The position numbers and the translations under genes are program-made. From Frankia sp. RB7 (GTDB lineage Bacteria; Pseudomonadota; Alphaproteobacteria; Rhizobiales; Xanthobacteraceae): DNA of 64,000 bases. How positions within the stretch are numbered: position 1 is the first letter of the stretch; each line of letters starts with the position of its first letter. The DNA lies in the NCBI GenBank assembly GCA_030403585.1, contig JAUEPE010000019.1, positions 55,436 to 119,435 on the forward strand, in the 5' to 3' direction. Shown one piece after another: positions 15,129 through 23,091 of the stretch. The notes beneath the pieces are model-generated. The model saw only the letters and a program-made list of their open reading frames with translations. It was not told the DNA's origin and did no database searches.

Positions 15129-16934
15129 ATGCGCAAGGTGCTACTGGCGACCTTACTCGGCTCCGCGGCGGCTCTCGCCGTCGGCGGCGCCTCTGCCAAT
15201 GACGAAGTGCTCAAGATGTCGCAGAACCCGAAAGACTGGGTGATGCCGACAGGCGACTATGCCAATACCCGTTACTCCAAGCTCAACCAGATCAACGCAC
15301 AAAATGTCGGCAAGCTCCAGGTCGCCTGGACCTTCTCGACCGGCGTGCTGCGCGGCCACGAAGGCGGCCCGCTGATCATCGGCAACATGATGTACGTCCA
15401 TACGCCGTTCCCGAACAAGGTCTACGCCATTGACCTTTCCAACGAGAACAAGATCGTCTGGAAGTACGAGCCGAAGCAGGATCCGAACGTCATTCCGGTG
15501 ATGTGCTGCGATACGGTCAACCGCGGCCTGTCTTACGGTGACGGCAAGATATTCCTGCATCAGGCCGACACGACCCTGGTCGCGCTCGACGCCAAGTCCG
15601 GTCAGGTTGCATGGACCGCCAAGAACGGCGATCCGAGCAAGGGCGAGACCGGCACTTCGGCACCGATGGTCGTCAAGGACAAGGTGCTGGTCGGCATCTC
15701 CGGCGGCGAGTTCGGCGTTCAGGCCCACATGACCGCCTACGACATCAAGACCGGCAAGGTCGCCTGGCGCGGCTATTCGGAAGGCCCGGATGACCAGCTC
15801 CTGGTCGACGACAAGACCACTGCGCTCGGCAAGCCGATCGGCAAGGACTCCAGCTTGAAGACCTGGCAAGGCGATCAGTGGAAGATCGGCGGCGGCGCGA
15901 CCTGGGGCTGGATCTCCTACGATCCCGAGCTGAACCTCGTCTATTACGGATCGGGCAACCCCTCCACCTGGAATCCGAAGCAGCGTCCCGGTGACAACAA
16001 ATGGTCGATGACGATCTGGGCACGTAACCCGGACACCGGTGTGGCCAAGTGGGTCTACCAGATGACGCCCCATGACGAATGGGACTATGACGGCGTCAAC
16101 GAGATGATCCTCTCGGACCAGTCGATCAACGGCCAGCCGCGCAAGCTGCTGACGCATTTCGATCGTAACGGTCTCGGCTACACGCTCGATCGCACCAACG
16201 GCGAACTGCTGGTCGCCGAGAAGTACGATCCGAAGGTGAACTGGACCTCCGGCGTCGACATGGACAAGAACTCGGCCACCTATGGCCGGCCGAAGGTGCT
16301 CGACACAGCTTCGACCGACAAGGCGGGTGAGGACCACAACGTGAAGGGCATCTGCCCGGCCGCGCTCGGCACCAAGGACGAGCAGCCGGCGGCCTACTCG
16401 CCGGACACGCAGCTGTTCTACGTTCCGACCAACCACGTCTGCATGGACTACGAACCGTTCAAGGTGAGCTACACCGCGGGCCAGCCCTATGTGGGTGCGA
16501 CGCTCTCGATGTATCCGCCGCAGGGCGATACCCATATGGGTAACTTCATCGCCTGGGACGGCAAGACCGGCAAGATCGTCTGGTCGAACAAGGAGCAGTT
16601 CTCGGTCTGGTCGGGTGCGCTCGCAACCGCCGGCGGCGTGGTGTTCTACGGCACGCTCGAAGGCTACCTGAAGGCAGTCGACGCCAAGACCGGCAAGGAG
16701 CTCTACAAGTTCAAGACTCCCTCCGGCATCATCGGCAACGTCACCACCTATGAGAACAGCGGCAAGCAGTACATTGCCGTGCTCTCCGGCGTGGGCGGCT
16801 GGGCCGGCATCGGTCTGGCAGCTGGCCTGACCGATCCGACTGCAGGTCTCGGCGCCGTCGGTGGCTACGCAGCGCTCAGCAACTACACGGCACTCGGCGG
16901 CACACTGACCGTGTTCTCGCTGCCGTCGAACTAG
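15129..16934 (+). CDS. xoxF: Lanthanide-dependent PQQ methanol dehydrogenase XoxF
   Basis: 601 residues. The signal peptide MRKVLLATLLGSAAALAVGGASA is followed by a full eight-bladed quinoprotein. Vicinal Cys126-Cys127 lie in PVMCCDTVNRG. The active site HDEWDYDGVNEM carries catalytic Asp319 and the extra Asp321 that marks XoxF and its lanthanide ligand; MxaF has Ala there. Glu194 (SGGEFG) and Asn277 (SGNPSTWN) are further ligands. It oxidises methanol, and probably formaldehyde, in the periplasm. It heads an operon with a cytochrome c, GSH-dependent formaldehyde dehydrogenase and Gfa. Confidence 0.96.
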   Translation: MRKVLLATLLGSAAALAVGGASANDEVLKMSQNPKDWVMPTGDYANTRYSKLNQINAQNVGKLQVAWTFSTGVLRGHEGGPLIIGNMMYVHTPFPNKVYAIDLSNENKIVWKYEPKQDPNVIPVMCCDTVNRGLSYGDGKIFLHQADTTLVALDAKSGQVAWTAKNGDPSKGETGTSAPMVVKDKVLVGISGGEFGVQAHMTAYDIKTGKVAWRGYSEGPDDQLLVDDKTTALGKPIGKDSSLKTWQGDQWKIGGGATWGWISYDPELNLVYYGSGNPSTWNPKQRPGDNKWSMTIWARNPDTGVAKWVYQMTPHDEWDYDGVNEMILSDQSINGQPRKLLTHFDRNGLGYTLDRTNGELLVAEKYDPKVNWTSGVDMDKNSATYGRPKVLDTASTDKAGEDHNVKGICPAALGTKDEQPAAYSPDTQLFYVPTNHVCMDYEPFKVSYTAGQPYVGATLSMYPPQGDTHMGNFIAWDGKTGKIVWSNKEQFSVWSGALATAGGVVFYGTLEGYLKAVDAKTGKELYKFKTPSGIIGNVTTYENSGKQYIAVLSGVGGWAGIGLAAGLTDPTAGLGAVGGYAALSNYTALGGTLTVFSLPSN

Positions 16935-16952
16935 CCTCGGCTTCGTATCGCT

Positions 16953-16981
16953 CCGGCGCGTGGATCAACTCCACGCGCCGG
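16953..16981 (+). terminator. Strong intra-operon hairpin between xoxF and xoxG
   Basis: CCGGCGCGTGGA and TCCACGCGCCGG form a perfect 12-bp stem with a 5-base loop, 18 bases after the xoxF stop. No T run follows. It is better read as an attenuating or mRNA-stabilising hairpin that would make xoxF more abundant than the downstream genes than as a full terminator. Confidence 0.6.
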
Positions 16982-17015
16982 CTCGTCTCCACCTGATGCC
17001 TTCGAGGAACACCTC

Positions 17016-17534
17016 TTGCGTAAAATCTGCTCTGTCATTGCTGCGATGATCTTCGTTGCGTCCGGAGGAATTGCTGTCGCGGACGGCTCGGGCGACCCGA
17101 CCGCCGTCAAGCAGAACGAAACTGGCGAATGGCTCGATAAGGAAGGTAACCCGACCTACAAGATCAACGGCGACTCCGTCGACTGGTACACCTATTCCGG
17201 ATACCGCCGCTATCACTCGGACTGCCATGTGTGTCATGGCCCGGATGGCATGGGCTCGAGCTATGCGCCCGCGCTGAAGGATTCGCTCAAGACGATGAGC
17301 TATGCCGATTTTCTCGGCGTCGTCGCCTCGGGCCGCAAGAACATCTCCACCGCCACAGAGAACGTGATGCCGGCCTTCGGAGATAACCCGAACGTCGCCT
17401 GCTACATGGACGATCTCTACGTCTATCTGCGCGCCCGCTCCAACGAGGCCTGGGGCCGCGCCCGTCCGGGCAAGCATGAGGACAAGAACGACGCCTATAC
17501 CAAGAACGAAGACTCGTGCATGGGCAAGAAGTGA
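17016..17534 (+). CDS. xoxG: XoxG-type cytochrome c, electron acceptor of XoxF
   Basis: 172 residues with a signal peptide ending near GGIAVA. The haem motif CHVCH is in YHSDCHVCHGPDGMGSSYAP; a probable axial Met is in ENVMPAFGDNPNV. A further Cys pair (NVACYMDD, EDSCMGKK) and the long extensions around the haem domain are typical of cytochromes cL-like XoxG. It starts at TTG 17016 with GAGGA about 7 bases upstream. It lies 81 bases after xoxF across the strong hairpin. It takes electrons from XoxF and passes them towards the oxidase. Confidence 0.88.
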   Translation: MRKICSVIAAMIFVASGGIAVADGSGDPTAVKQNETGEWLDKEGNPTYKINGDSVDWYTYSGYRRYHSDCHVCHGPDGMGSSYAPALKDSLKTMSYADFLGVVASGRKNISTATENVMPAFGDNPNVACYMDDLYVYLRARSNEAWGRARPGKHEDKNDAYTKNEDSCMGKK

Positions 17535-17595
17535 ACGTTTGGGGCCCGGCTGAGACTCAAGTCTTGGCGCCCTGCGAGAATTTGAGGAGTTACCG

Positions 17596-18705
17596 ATGAA
17601 GACACGTGCTGCCGTCGCTTTCGAAGCCAAAAAGCCGCTCGAAATCGTCGAAGTCGACCTGGAAGGGCCGAAGGCCGGCGAAGTTCTGGTCGAGATCAAG
17701 GCGACGGGCATCTGCCATACCGACGCCTACACGCTCGACGGTTTCGACAGCGAAGGAATTTTCCCGTCGATCCTCGGTCATGAGGGCGCCGGCATCATCC
17801 GCGAGATCGGCGCGGGCGTGACCTCGGTGAAGCCGGGCGATCACGTCATTCCGCTCTACACGCCGGAATGCCGTCAGTGCAAAAGCTGTCTGAGCCGGAA
17901 GACCAATCTCTGCACCGCGATCCGCGCGACGCAGGGCAAGGGCGTGATGCCCGACGGCACCAGCCGCTTCTCCTACAAGGGCAAGCCGATCTATCACTAT
18001 ATGGGCTGCTCGACCTTCTCCAACTTCACGGTGCTGCCCGAGATCGCGGTGGCGAAGATCCGCGAGGACGCCCCCTTCGACAAGAGCTGCTATATCGGCT
18101 GCGGCGTCACCACCGGCGTCGGCGCCGTCGTCAACACCGCGAAGGTCGAGCCCGGCTCCAACGTGGTCGTGTTCGGCCTCGGCGGCATCGGGTTGAACGT
18201 GATCCAGGGCGCCAAGATGGCCGGCGCCGACAAGATCATCGGCGTCGACATCAACGACTCCAAGGAGGAATGGGGCCGCCGCTTCGGCATGACCGATTTC
18301 GTCAACCCCAAGAAGATCACCGGCGACATCGTCCCGCATCTGGTGACCCTGACCGACGGTGGAGCCGACTACACCTTCGACTGCACCGGCAACACCACCG
18401 TGATGCGCCAGGCACTGGAAGCCTGCCATCGCGGTTGGGGCACCTCGGTCGTCATCGGCGTCGCCGAATCCGGCAAGGAGATCGCCACCCGTCCGTTCCA
18501 GCTCGTCACCGGCCGTAACTGGCGCGGCACCGCCTTCGGCGGCGCACGCGGCCGCACCGACGTCCCGAAGATCGTCGACTGGTACATGAACGGAAAGATC
18601 CAGATCGACCCGATGATCACCCACACGCTCAAGCTCGAAGACATCAACAAGGGCTTCGACCTGATGCACGAGGGTAAATCAATTCGTTCAGTCGTCGTGT
18701 TCTAG
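17596..18705 (+). CDS. frmA: S-(hydroxymethyl)glutathione dehydrogenase (class III alcohol dehydrogenase)
   Basis: 369 residues. The catalytic zinc site is in ATGICHTDAYTL and GHEGAGI, the structural zinc Cys cluster in PECRQCKSCLSRKTNLC, and the nucleotide-binding motif in FGLGGIGLNVIQGAKM. IRATQGKGVMPDGTSRFSYKG is the class III signature. It oxidises the glutathione-formaldehyde adduct to S-formylglutathione with NAD in the cytoplasm. AGGAG precedes ATG 17596. It lies in the xoxF operon, so it removes formaldehyde made by methanol oxidation. S-formylglutathione hydrolase is not in the window. Confidence 0.95.
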   Translation: MKTRAAVAFEAKKPLEIVEVDLEGPKAGEVLVEIKATGICHTDAYTLDGFDSEGIFPSILGHEGAGIIREIGAGVTSVKPGDHVIPLYTPECRQCKSCLSRKTNLCTAIRATQGKGVMPDGTSRFSYKGKPIYHYMGCSTFSNFTVLPEIAVAKIREDAPFDKSCYIGCGVTTGVGAVVNTAKVEPGSNVVVFGLGGIGLNVIQGAKMAGADKIIGVDINDSKEEWGRRFGMTDFVNPKKITGDIVPHLVTLTDGGADYTFDCTGNTTVMRQALEACHRGWGTSVVIGVAESGKEIATRPFQLVTGRNWRGTAFGGARGRTDVPKIVDWYMNGKIQIDPMITHTLKLEDINKGFDLMHEGKSIRSVVVF

Positions 18706-18738
18706 CTCGCAAGCGTCACACCCAAGGAGGATCGACCC

Positions 18739-19299
18739 ATGACTGCACTTCATCCCTCGATCGACAACGGTCTCAAACAAGGCACCGGCCACTTTGCCGG
18801 CGGCACGCTCGCCTGCAAATGCAAGGACCATCAGGTCAAGGTCGGCATCAAGGGCGACGTGGCACACAACCACGCCTGCGGCTGCACCAAGTGCTGGAAG
18901 CCGCAAGGCGCGAACTTCTCCGTGGTCGCGGTGGTTCCGCGCCAGAACGTCACCGTGCTCGAGAACGGCGACAAGCTCCAGATCGTCGACGCGTCGGCGG
19001 TGATCCAGCGCCACGCTTGCAAGGCCTGCGGCACGCACATGTATGGCCGCATCGAGAACAAGAACCATCCGTTCTACGGGCTTGATTTCGTCCATCCAGA
19101 GCTGTTCCAGGAGCAGGGCTCGCAGGCGCCGCAATTCGCCGCCTTCGTCTCCTCGGTGATCGAATCCGGCGTCAAGCCTGAGCAGATGGCCGGCATCCGG
19201 TCGCGGCTGAAGGAAATCGGACTCGAGCCCTATGACTGCCTGTCGCCGGCGCTGATGGATGCGATCGCGACCCACGTGGCGAAGGCCAAAGCCGCCTGA
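18739..19299 (+). CDS. gfa: Glutathione-dependent formaldehyde-activating enzyme Gfa
   Basis: 186 residues of the Gfa/CENP-V zinc fold. The Cys motifs are CKCKDHQ, NHACGCTKCWKP and RHACKACGTHMYG. The family binds glutathione and promotes its reaction with formaldehyde to S-(hydroxymethyl)glutathione, the substrate of the dehydrogenase encoded just upstream. AAGGAGG lies close before the ATG. It is the last gene of the xoxF operon; a hairpin at 19318-19354 follows. Confidence 0.93.
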   Translation: MTALHPSIDNGLKQGTGHFAGGTLACKCKDHQVKVGIKGDVAHNHACGCTKCWKPQGANFSVVAVVPRQNVTVLENGDKLQIVDASAVIQRHACKACGTHMYGRIENKNHPFYGLDFVHPELFQEQGSQAPQFAAFVSSVIESGVKPEQMAGIRSRLKEIGLEPYDCLSPALMDAIATHVAKAKAA

Positions 19300-19317
19300 C
19301 AAGGCCGCCGGAAATTT

Positions 19318-19354
19318 GTCCGTCCCCTCGCTGGTCACCAGAGAGGGGACGGAC
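19318..19354 (+). terminator. Hairpin after gfa
   Basis: GTCCGTCCCCTC and GAGGGGACGGAC form a perfect 12-bp stem with a 13-base loop, 18 bases after the gfa stop. No T run follows, so it may protect the 3' end or act with the second hairpin 160 bases further on. Confidence 0.6.
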
Positions 19355-19517
19355 AGCTCTCGAATGATTTGCGGCGAGTTTGCCGCCTGTGCACTTTGCG
19401 TATGCGAGCGCGTTCCGCTCCCTCAGTCCTGGTCTCTGAATGACTGCGCAGTGCCGCCTTCTTCCTGCTTGAAGTCAGCGCGCCTTGCGATTCTCCCTCC
19501 CTCGACTGAGGACTACT

Positions 19518-19557
19518 GCTTCGTCCGCGCAGGTCCCTCTGGCGGACGAAGCTTTTT
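19518..19557 (+). terminator. Rho-independent terminator
   Basis: GCTTCGTCCGC and GCGGACGAAGC form an 11-bp stem, followed at once by TTTTT on the plus strand. This is the clearest intrinsic terminator in the window. It lies about 220 bases beyond gfa and would stop read-through of the xoxF operon, or end a short RNA made in the gap. Confidence 0.7.
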
Positions 19558-19923
19558 CAACGCGCCTCAGATTCTGTCGTCGCCTATCGCGCGACGCGTT
19601 GCCGCGCCCTGCTTTTGACAACCTTCTTTGCAATCTTTTCCCGTCGAGAACGGCTCGTTGAGAACACTCCGCTGTGAACGCCGGCCCGGTGCGATTTCTG
19701 CTACGATCTCGCTGTGATGATGCCGCGCGACATTCAATCAATTAAGAACAAAACGGGAGGTATCGAGCACATCCGCACATACGATTCGCGCTCCAGCTTC
19801 CTGCCGGGATTTGCCCGCGGAGGATAACAGGCGGAGATGCGACGGCACGACGTACGGACCATTTCGTAGATCGACATCGGCAAATCCTGAAATCATCGAG
19901 CTTATGAAGAGCGAGGGACGATC
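19558..19923. other. Intergenic leader of the molybdenum hydroxylase operon
   Basis: No supported gene. The open frames here lack ribosome sites and recognisable composition. It should contain the promoter of the 19924 operon. I saw no dyad as strong as those around it. Confidence 0.4.
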
Positions 19924-20376
19924 ATGATCAAAATCAAGATCAACGGCCAGGAACAGAGCTGGGACGGCGACCCGGATCTCCCGCTACTCTGGTTCCTGCG
20001 CGACGAAGCCGGGCTGACGGGCACCAAATTTGGCTGTGGTCAGGCCCTGTGCGGCGCCTGTACCGTCATCGTCGACAAGGAGGCCGTGCGCTCCTGCATT
20101 ACCTCGATCAACGACGTCGCCGGGCGCGAAGTCACCACGATCGAGGGGCTGCATCCCGATGGCGATCATCCCGTCCAGAAGGCCTGGCGCCAGGTCAATG
20201 TTCCCCAATGCGGCTTCTGCCAGGCCGGCCAGATCATGCAGGCGGCTGCGCTGCTGATGGAGAATCCCAAACCGTCGCACGACCAGATCCGCGAGGCGAT
20301 GTCCGGCAACATCTGCCGCTGCGGCTGCTACCAGCGCATCGAGAACGCCGTCCATCTCGCATCGACGGGAGTGTGA
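19924..20376 (+). CDS. Molybdenum hydroxylase [2Fe-2S] subunit (IorA type)
   Basis: 150 residues with two [2Fe-2S] clusters. The N-terminal plant-ferredoxin-type site is in CGQALCGACTV plus RSC; the C-terminal helical site is in CGFCQAGQIM and CRCGCYQRI. This is the small subunit of xanthine oxidase-family enzymes with a separate large subunit, as in isoquinoline 1-oxidoreductase and periplasmic aldehyde dehydrogenases. It has no signal peptide and probably crosses the membrane by hitch-hiking with the Tat-exported large subunit. One base separates its stop from the next ATG. Confidence 0.9.
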   Translation: MIKIKINGQEQSWDGDPDLPLLWFLRDEAGLTGTKFGCGQALCGACTVIVDKEAVRSCITSINDVAGREVTTIEGLHPDGDHPVQKAWRQVNVPQCGFCQAGQIMQAAALLMENPKPSHDQIREAMSGNICRCGCYQRIENAVHLASTGV

Positions 20377-20377
20377 C

Positions 20378-22690
20378 ATGAATTTCATCGACAATCCGCG
20401 GAAGCTTCGTGGCTTCGAAAAGAATCTGAAGGTCGAGAAGGTCTCGCGCCGCAGCATCCTGAAAGGACTCGGAATCACCGGCGGCTTCGTGCTCGCCGCC
20501 CCTGTGATGTCGCGCCAGGCCTTTGCCTATGAGACCGGCGCCGGCAAGATGCCGCATGGCGTCGTGGTCGATCCGCGCGTGTTCGTCGCGGTCGCGCCCG
20601 ACGGCACCGTGACCATCCTCGCCCACCGCTCCGAGATGGGCACCGGCGTGCGCACCAGCCTGCCGCTGATCGTGGCCGAGGAGATGGAGGCCGACTGGTC
20701 CAAGGTCAAGGTGCAGCAGGCCCATGGTGACGAGGTCAAGTTCGGCAACCAGGACACCGACGGCTCACGCAGCACGCGACACTATTTGATTCCGATGCGC
20801 CAGATCGGCGCCTCCGCCCGCACCATGCTGGAGCAGGCCGCGGCCAAGCGCTGGGGCGTACCGGCTACCGAGGTCAAGGCGGTCAATCACGAGGTCGTCC
20901 ACAGCGCCAGCGGCCGCAAGCTCGGCTTCGGCGAGCTCGCAGCCGAAGCCGCCAAGGAATCGGTGCCGAGCATCGAAGGCCTCAAGCTGAAGGACCCGAA
21001 GGACTTCCGCTATCTCGGCAAGGGCCAGGTCAGCATCGTCGATCTCCACGACATCACCACCGGCAAGGCGGGTTACGGCGCCGACGTGCGCTTGCCCGGC
21101 ATGAAGTATGCTGTGATCGCGCGGCCGCCGGTGACCGGCGGCAAGCTCGTCTCGTTCGACCCGGCCGAGGCGATGAAAGTCTCCGGCGTCGAGAAGGTGA
21201 TGCAGGTCCGCGGCTGGCCGTGGCCCTCGAAGTTCCAGCCGCTTGGCGGCGTCGCGGTGATTGCCCGTAACACCGGCGCTGCGATCAAGGGCCGCGATGC
21301 GCTGAAGCTGGTCTGGGACGACGGCGCCAACGGCAAATACGACTCGGTCGCCTATCGCAAGGAACTCGAGGATGCCTCGCGCAAGCCGGGCCTCGTCGTG
21401 CGCCAGGAGGGCGACGCCGACGCCGCGCTGAAGGCCGCCGCCAAGGTCGTGATCGGCGAATATTACCTTCCGCACCTCGCCCATGTCAGCATGGAGCCGC
21501 CGGTCGCGGTCGCCGACGTCAAGGGCGACAAGGCGGAGATCTGGGCGCCGGTGCAGAGCCCCGGCGGCACGCGCGAGGACGTCGCCAAGACGCTCGGCAT
21601 CCCCGAGGGCAATGTCACCGTCAATGTCACGCTGCTCGGCGGGGGTTTCGGCCGCAAGTCGAAATGCGACTTTGCGCTCGAGGCCGCGCTGCTGTCGAAG
21701 GAGCTCGGCACGCCCGTCAAGGTGCAGTGGACGCGCGAGGACGATCTCCACCACGACTTCCTGCACACCGTCTCGGCGGAGCGGATCGAGGCGGGCCTGG
21801 ACAAGGACGGCAAGGTGATCGCGTGGCGCCACCGCAGCGTGGCGCCGACCATCGCCTCGACCTTCGCTGCCGGGGCCAAGCACGCGGCGGCATTCGAGCT
21901 TGGCATGGGGCTCGTCGACATGCCGTTCGAGATCGCCAACATCTCCTGCGAGAACCCGGAAGCCGCGGCGTTCACCCGCATCGGCTGGTTCCGCTCGGTC
22001 TCGAACATCCCGCGCGCCTTCGCGGTGCAGTCGATGGTCGGCGAGATCGCGAACGCAACCGGCCGCGACCAGAAGGAGACGTTGCTCGCGCTGATCGGCA
22101 CGCCCCGGATCGTCAAGCCGGCGGTGAAAGACATGTGGAACTACGGCGAGCCCTATGACAGCTATCCGATCGACACCGCGCGCCTGCGCAAGGTGGTCGA
22201 GCTGGTCGCCGAGAAGGGCGAATGGGGCCGTCAGGTTCCGAAGGGCCACGGCCTCGGCATCGCCGTGCACCGCAGCTTCGTCAGCTACATCGCGACCATC
22301 GTCGAGGTGGCCGTCGACGACAAGGGCAAGCTGACGGTGCCGCGGGTCGACACCGCGATCGACTGCGGCACCTATGTCAACCCGGAGCGCATCGCCTCGC
22401 AGATCGAGGGCGCCGCGATCATGGGCCTGAGCCTCGCCAAATATGGCGCGGTCACCTTCAAGGACGGCAAGGTGGAGCAGAAGAATTTTGACGACTTCCA
22501 GGTCGTCAGGATCGACGAGGCTCCGCTGGTGACCAATGTCTACATCGTCCCACCCGGACCCGACACGCCGCCGAGCGGCGTCGGCGAGCCCGGCGTACCG
22601 CCATTTGCACCTGCGCTGATGAACGCGATCTTCGCGGCCACCGGCAAGCGCATCCGCGCATTGCCGATCGGCAAGCAATTGGAGGCTTGA
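20378..22690 (+). CDS. Molybdopterin-binding large subunit (IorB type), Tat-exported
   Basis: 770 residues. A Tat signal (SRRSILKGLGITGGFVLAA) is near residue 28, then the large molybdopterin domain (RSEMGTGVRTSLPLIVAEEM, LLGGGFGRKSKCDFALEAAL, GVGEPGVPPFAPALMNAIF). Lengths and motifs fit the isoquinoline oxidoreductase/aldehyde dehydrogenase subgroup that lacks a FAD subunit. In this island an aldehyde from alcohol oxidation is the most attractive substrate, but N-heterocycles are also possible. Electrons would go to cytochrome c. It requires molybdenum cofactor. Confidence 0.88.
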   Translation: MNFIDNPRKLRGFEKNLKVEKVSRRSILKGLGITGGFVLAAPVMSRQAFAYETGAGKMPHGVVVDPRVFVAVAPDGTVTILAHRSEMGTGVRTSLPLIVAEEMEADWSKVKVQQAHGDEVKFGNQDTDGSRSTRHYLIPMRQIGASARTMLEQAAAKRWGVPATEVKAVNHEVVHSASGRKLGFGELAAEAAKESVPSIEGLKLKDPKDFRYLGKGQVSIVDLHDITTGKAGYGADVRLPGMKYAVIARPPVTGGKLVSFDPAEAMKVSGVEKVMQVRGWPWPSKFQPLGGVAVIARNTGAAIKGRDALKLVWDDGANGKYDSVAYRKELEDASRKPGLVVRQEGDADAALKAAAKVVIGEYYLPHLAHVSMEPPVAVADVKGDKAEIWAPVQSPGGTREDVAKTLGIPEGNVTVNVTLLGGGFGRKSKCDFALEAALLSKELGTPVKVQWTREDDLHHDFLHTVSAERIEAGLDKDGKVIAWRHRSVAPTIASTFAAGAKHAAAFELGMGLVDMPFEIANISCENPEAAAFTRIGWFRSVSNIPRAFAVQSMVGEIANATGRDQKETLLALIGTPRIVKPAVKDMWNYGEPYDSYPIDTARLRKVVELVAEKGEWGRQVPKGHGLGIAVHRSFVSYIATIVEVAVDDKGKLTVPRVDTAIDCGTYVNPERIASQIEGAAIMGLSLAKYGAVTFKDGKVEQKNFDDFQVVRIDEAPLVTNVYIVPPGPDTPPSGVGEPGVPPFAPALMNAIFAATGKRIRALPIGKQLEA

Positions 22691-22742
22691 CGGAACAGAC
22701 GCGGCTTTGCGCCGTTTTCATCGATCTGACAGGAGCAGATCG

Positions 22743-23003
22743 ATGACCAACATTCCAAGGGCGCTCGCAGTCTCGCTGCTGTCGAGCGCCTTTCTTTTGG
22801 CTGATACAGCCGCGTTCGCCCAGAACACCACCACGCCGCCGACAACGGCGACGCGCCCCACCGCGCCGGAGCAGAATTCGCTTCCCAACGCCAGCGCCCC
22901 ACCCGCCTCGACGGCCCAGACGACCGGACAGAGCAGCACCGACCCGAAGGTTCAGGAGATGAACCAGAAGGAAAAGGACAAGGTCGACCGCCAGGGCAAA
23001 TAG
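22743..23003 (+). CDS. Small secreted low-complexity protein
   Basis: 86 residues. A signal peptide (MTNIPRALAVSLLSSAFLLADTAAFAQ) is followed by a Thr/Pro/Ala-rich, probably disordered stretch and a charged tail (KVQEMNQKEKDKVDRQGK). AGGAG lies 7 bases before ATG 22743. It lies 52 bases after the molybdenum hydroxylase large subunit and may share its transcript. No family recognised. Confidence 0.55.
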   Translation: MTNIPRALAVSLLSSAFLLADTAAFAQNTTTPPTTATRPTAPEQNSLPNASAPPASTAQTTGQSSTDPKVQEMNQKEKDKVDRQGK

Positions 23004-23019
23004 CGGCGTCGCACACGCA

Positions 23020-23051
23020 AAATGCGGCGGACGTTGCCGTCCGCCGCATTT
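23020..23051. terminator. Bidirectional terminator hairpin
   Basis: AAATGCGGCGGACG and CGTCCGCCGCATTT form a perfect 14-bp stem with a TTGC loop. The A and T ends make it work on both strands. It sits between the plus-strand operon ending at 23003 and the minus-strand PQQ dehydrogenase ending at 23092. Confidence 0.75.
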
Positions 23052-23091
23052 GCCCCCACTCGCTCCGCCTACTTCGATCCGCCTGCGGAGC

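Noticed and set aside
9397..16934. Calling the quinoproteins MxaF (calcium methanol dehydrogenase)
   Set aside because: Both have the extra Asp (DYD), and there is no mxaI small-subunit gene nearby.
17596..18705. Ordinary ethanol dehydrogenase
   Set aside because: Class III marks and coupling with gfa and xoxF point to the glutathione-dependent formaldehyde enzyme.
20765..22678. 637-codon open frame on the minus strand
   Set aside because: Antisense to the molybdenum hydroxylase large subunit; low-complexity Arg/Asp/His composition and no motif.
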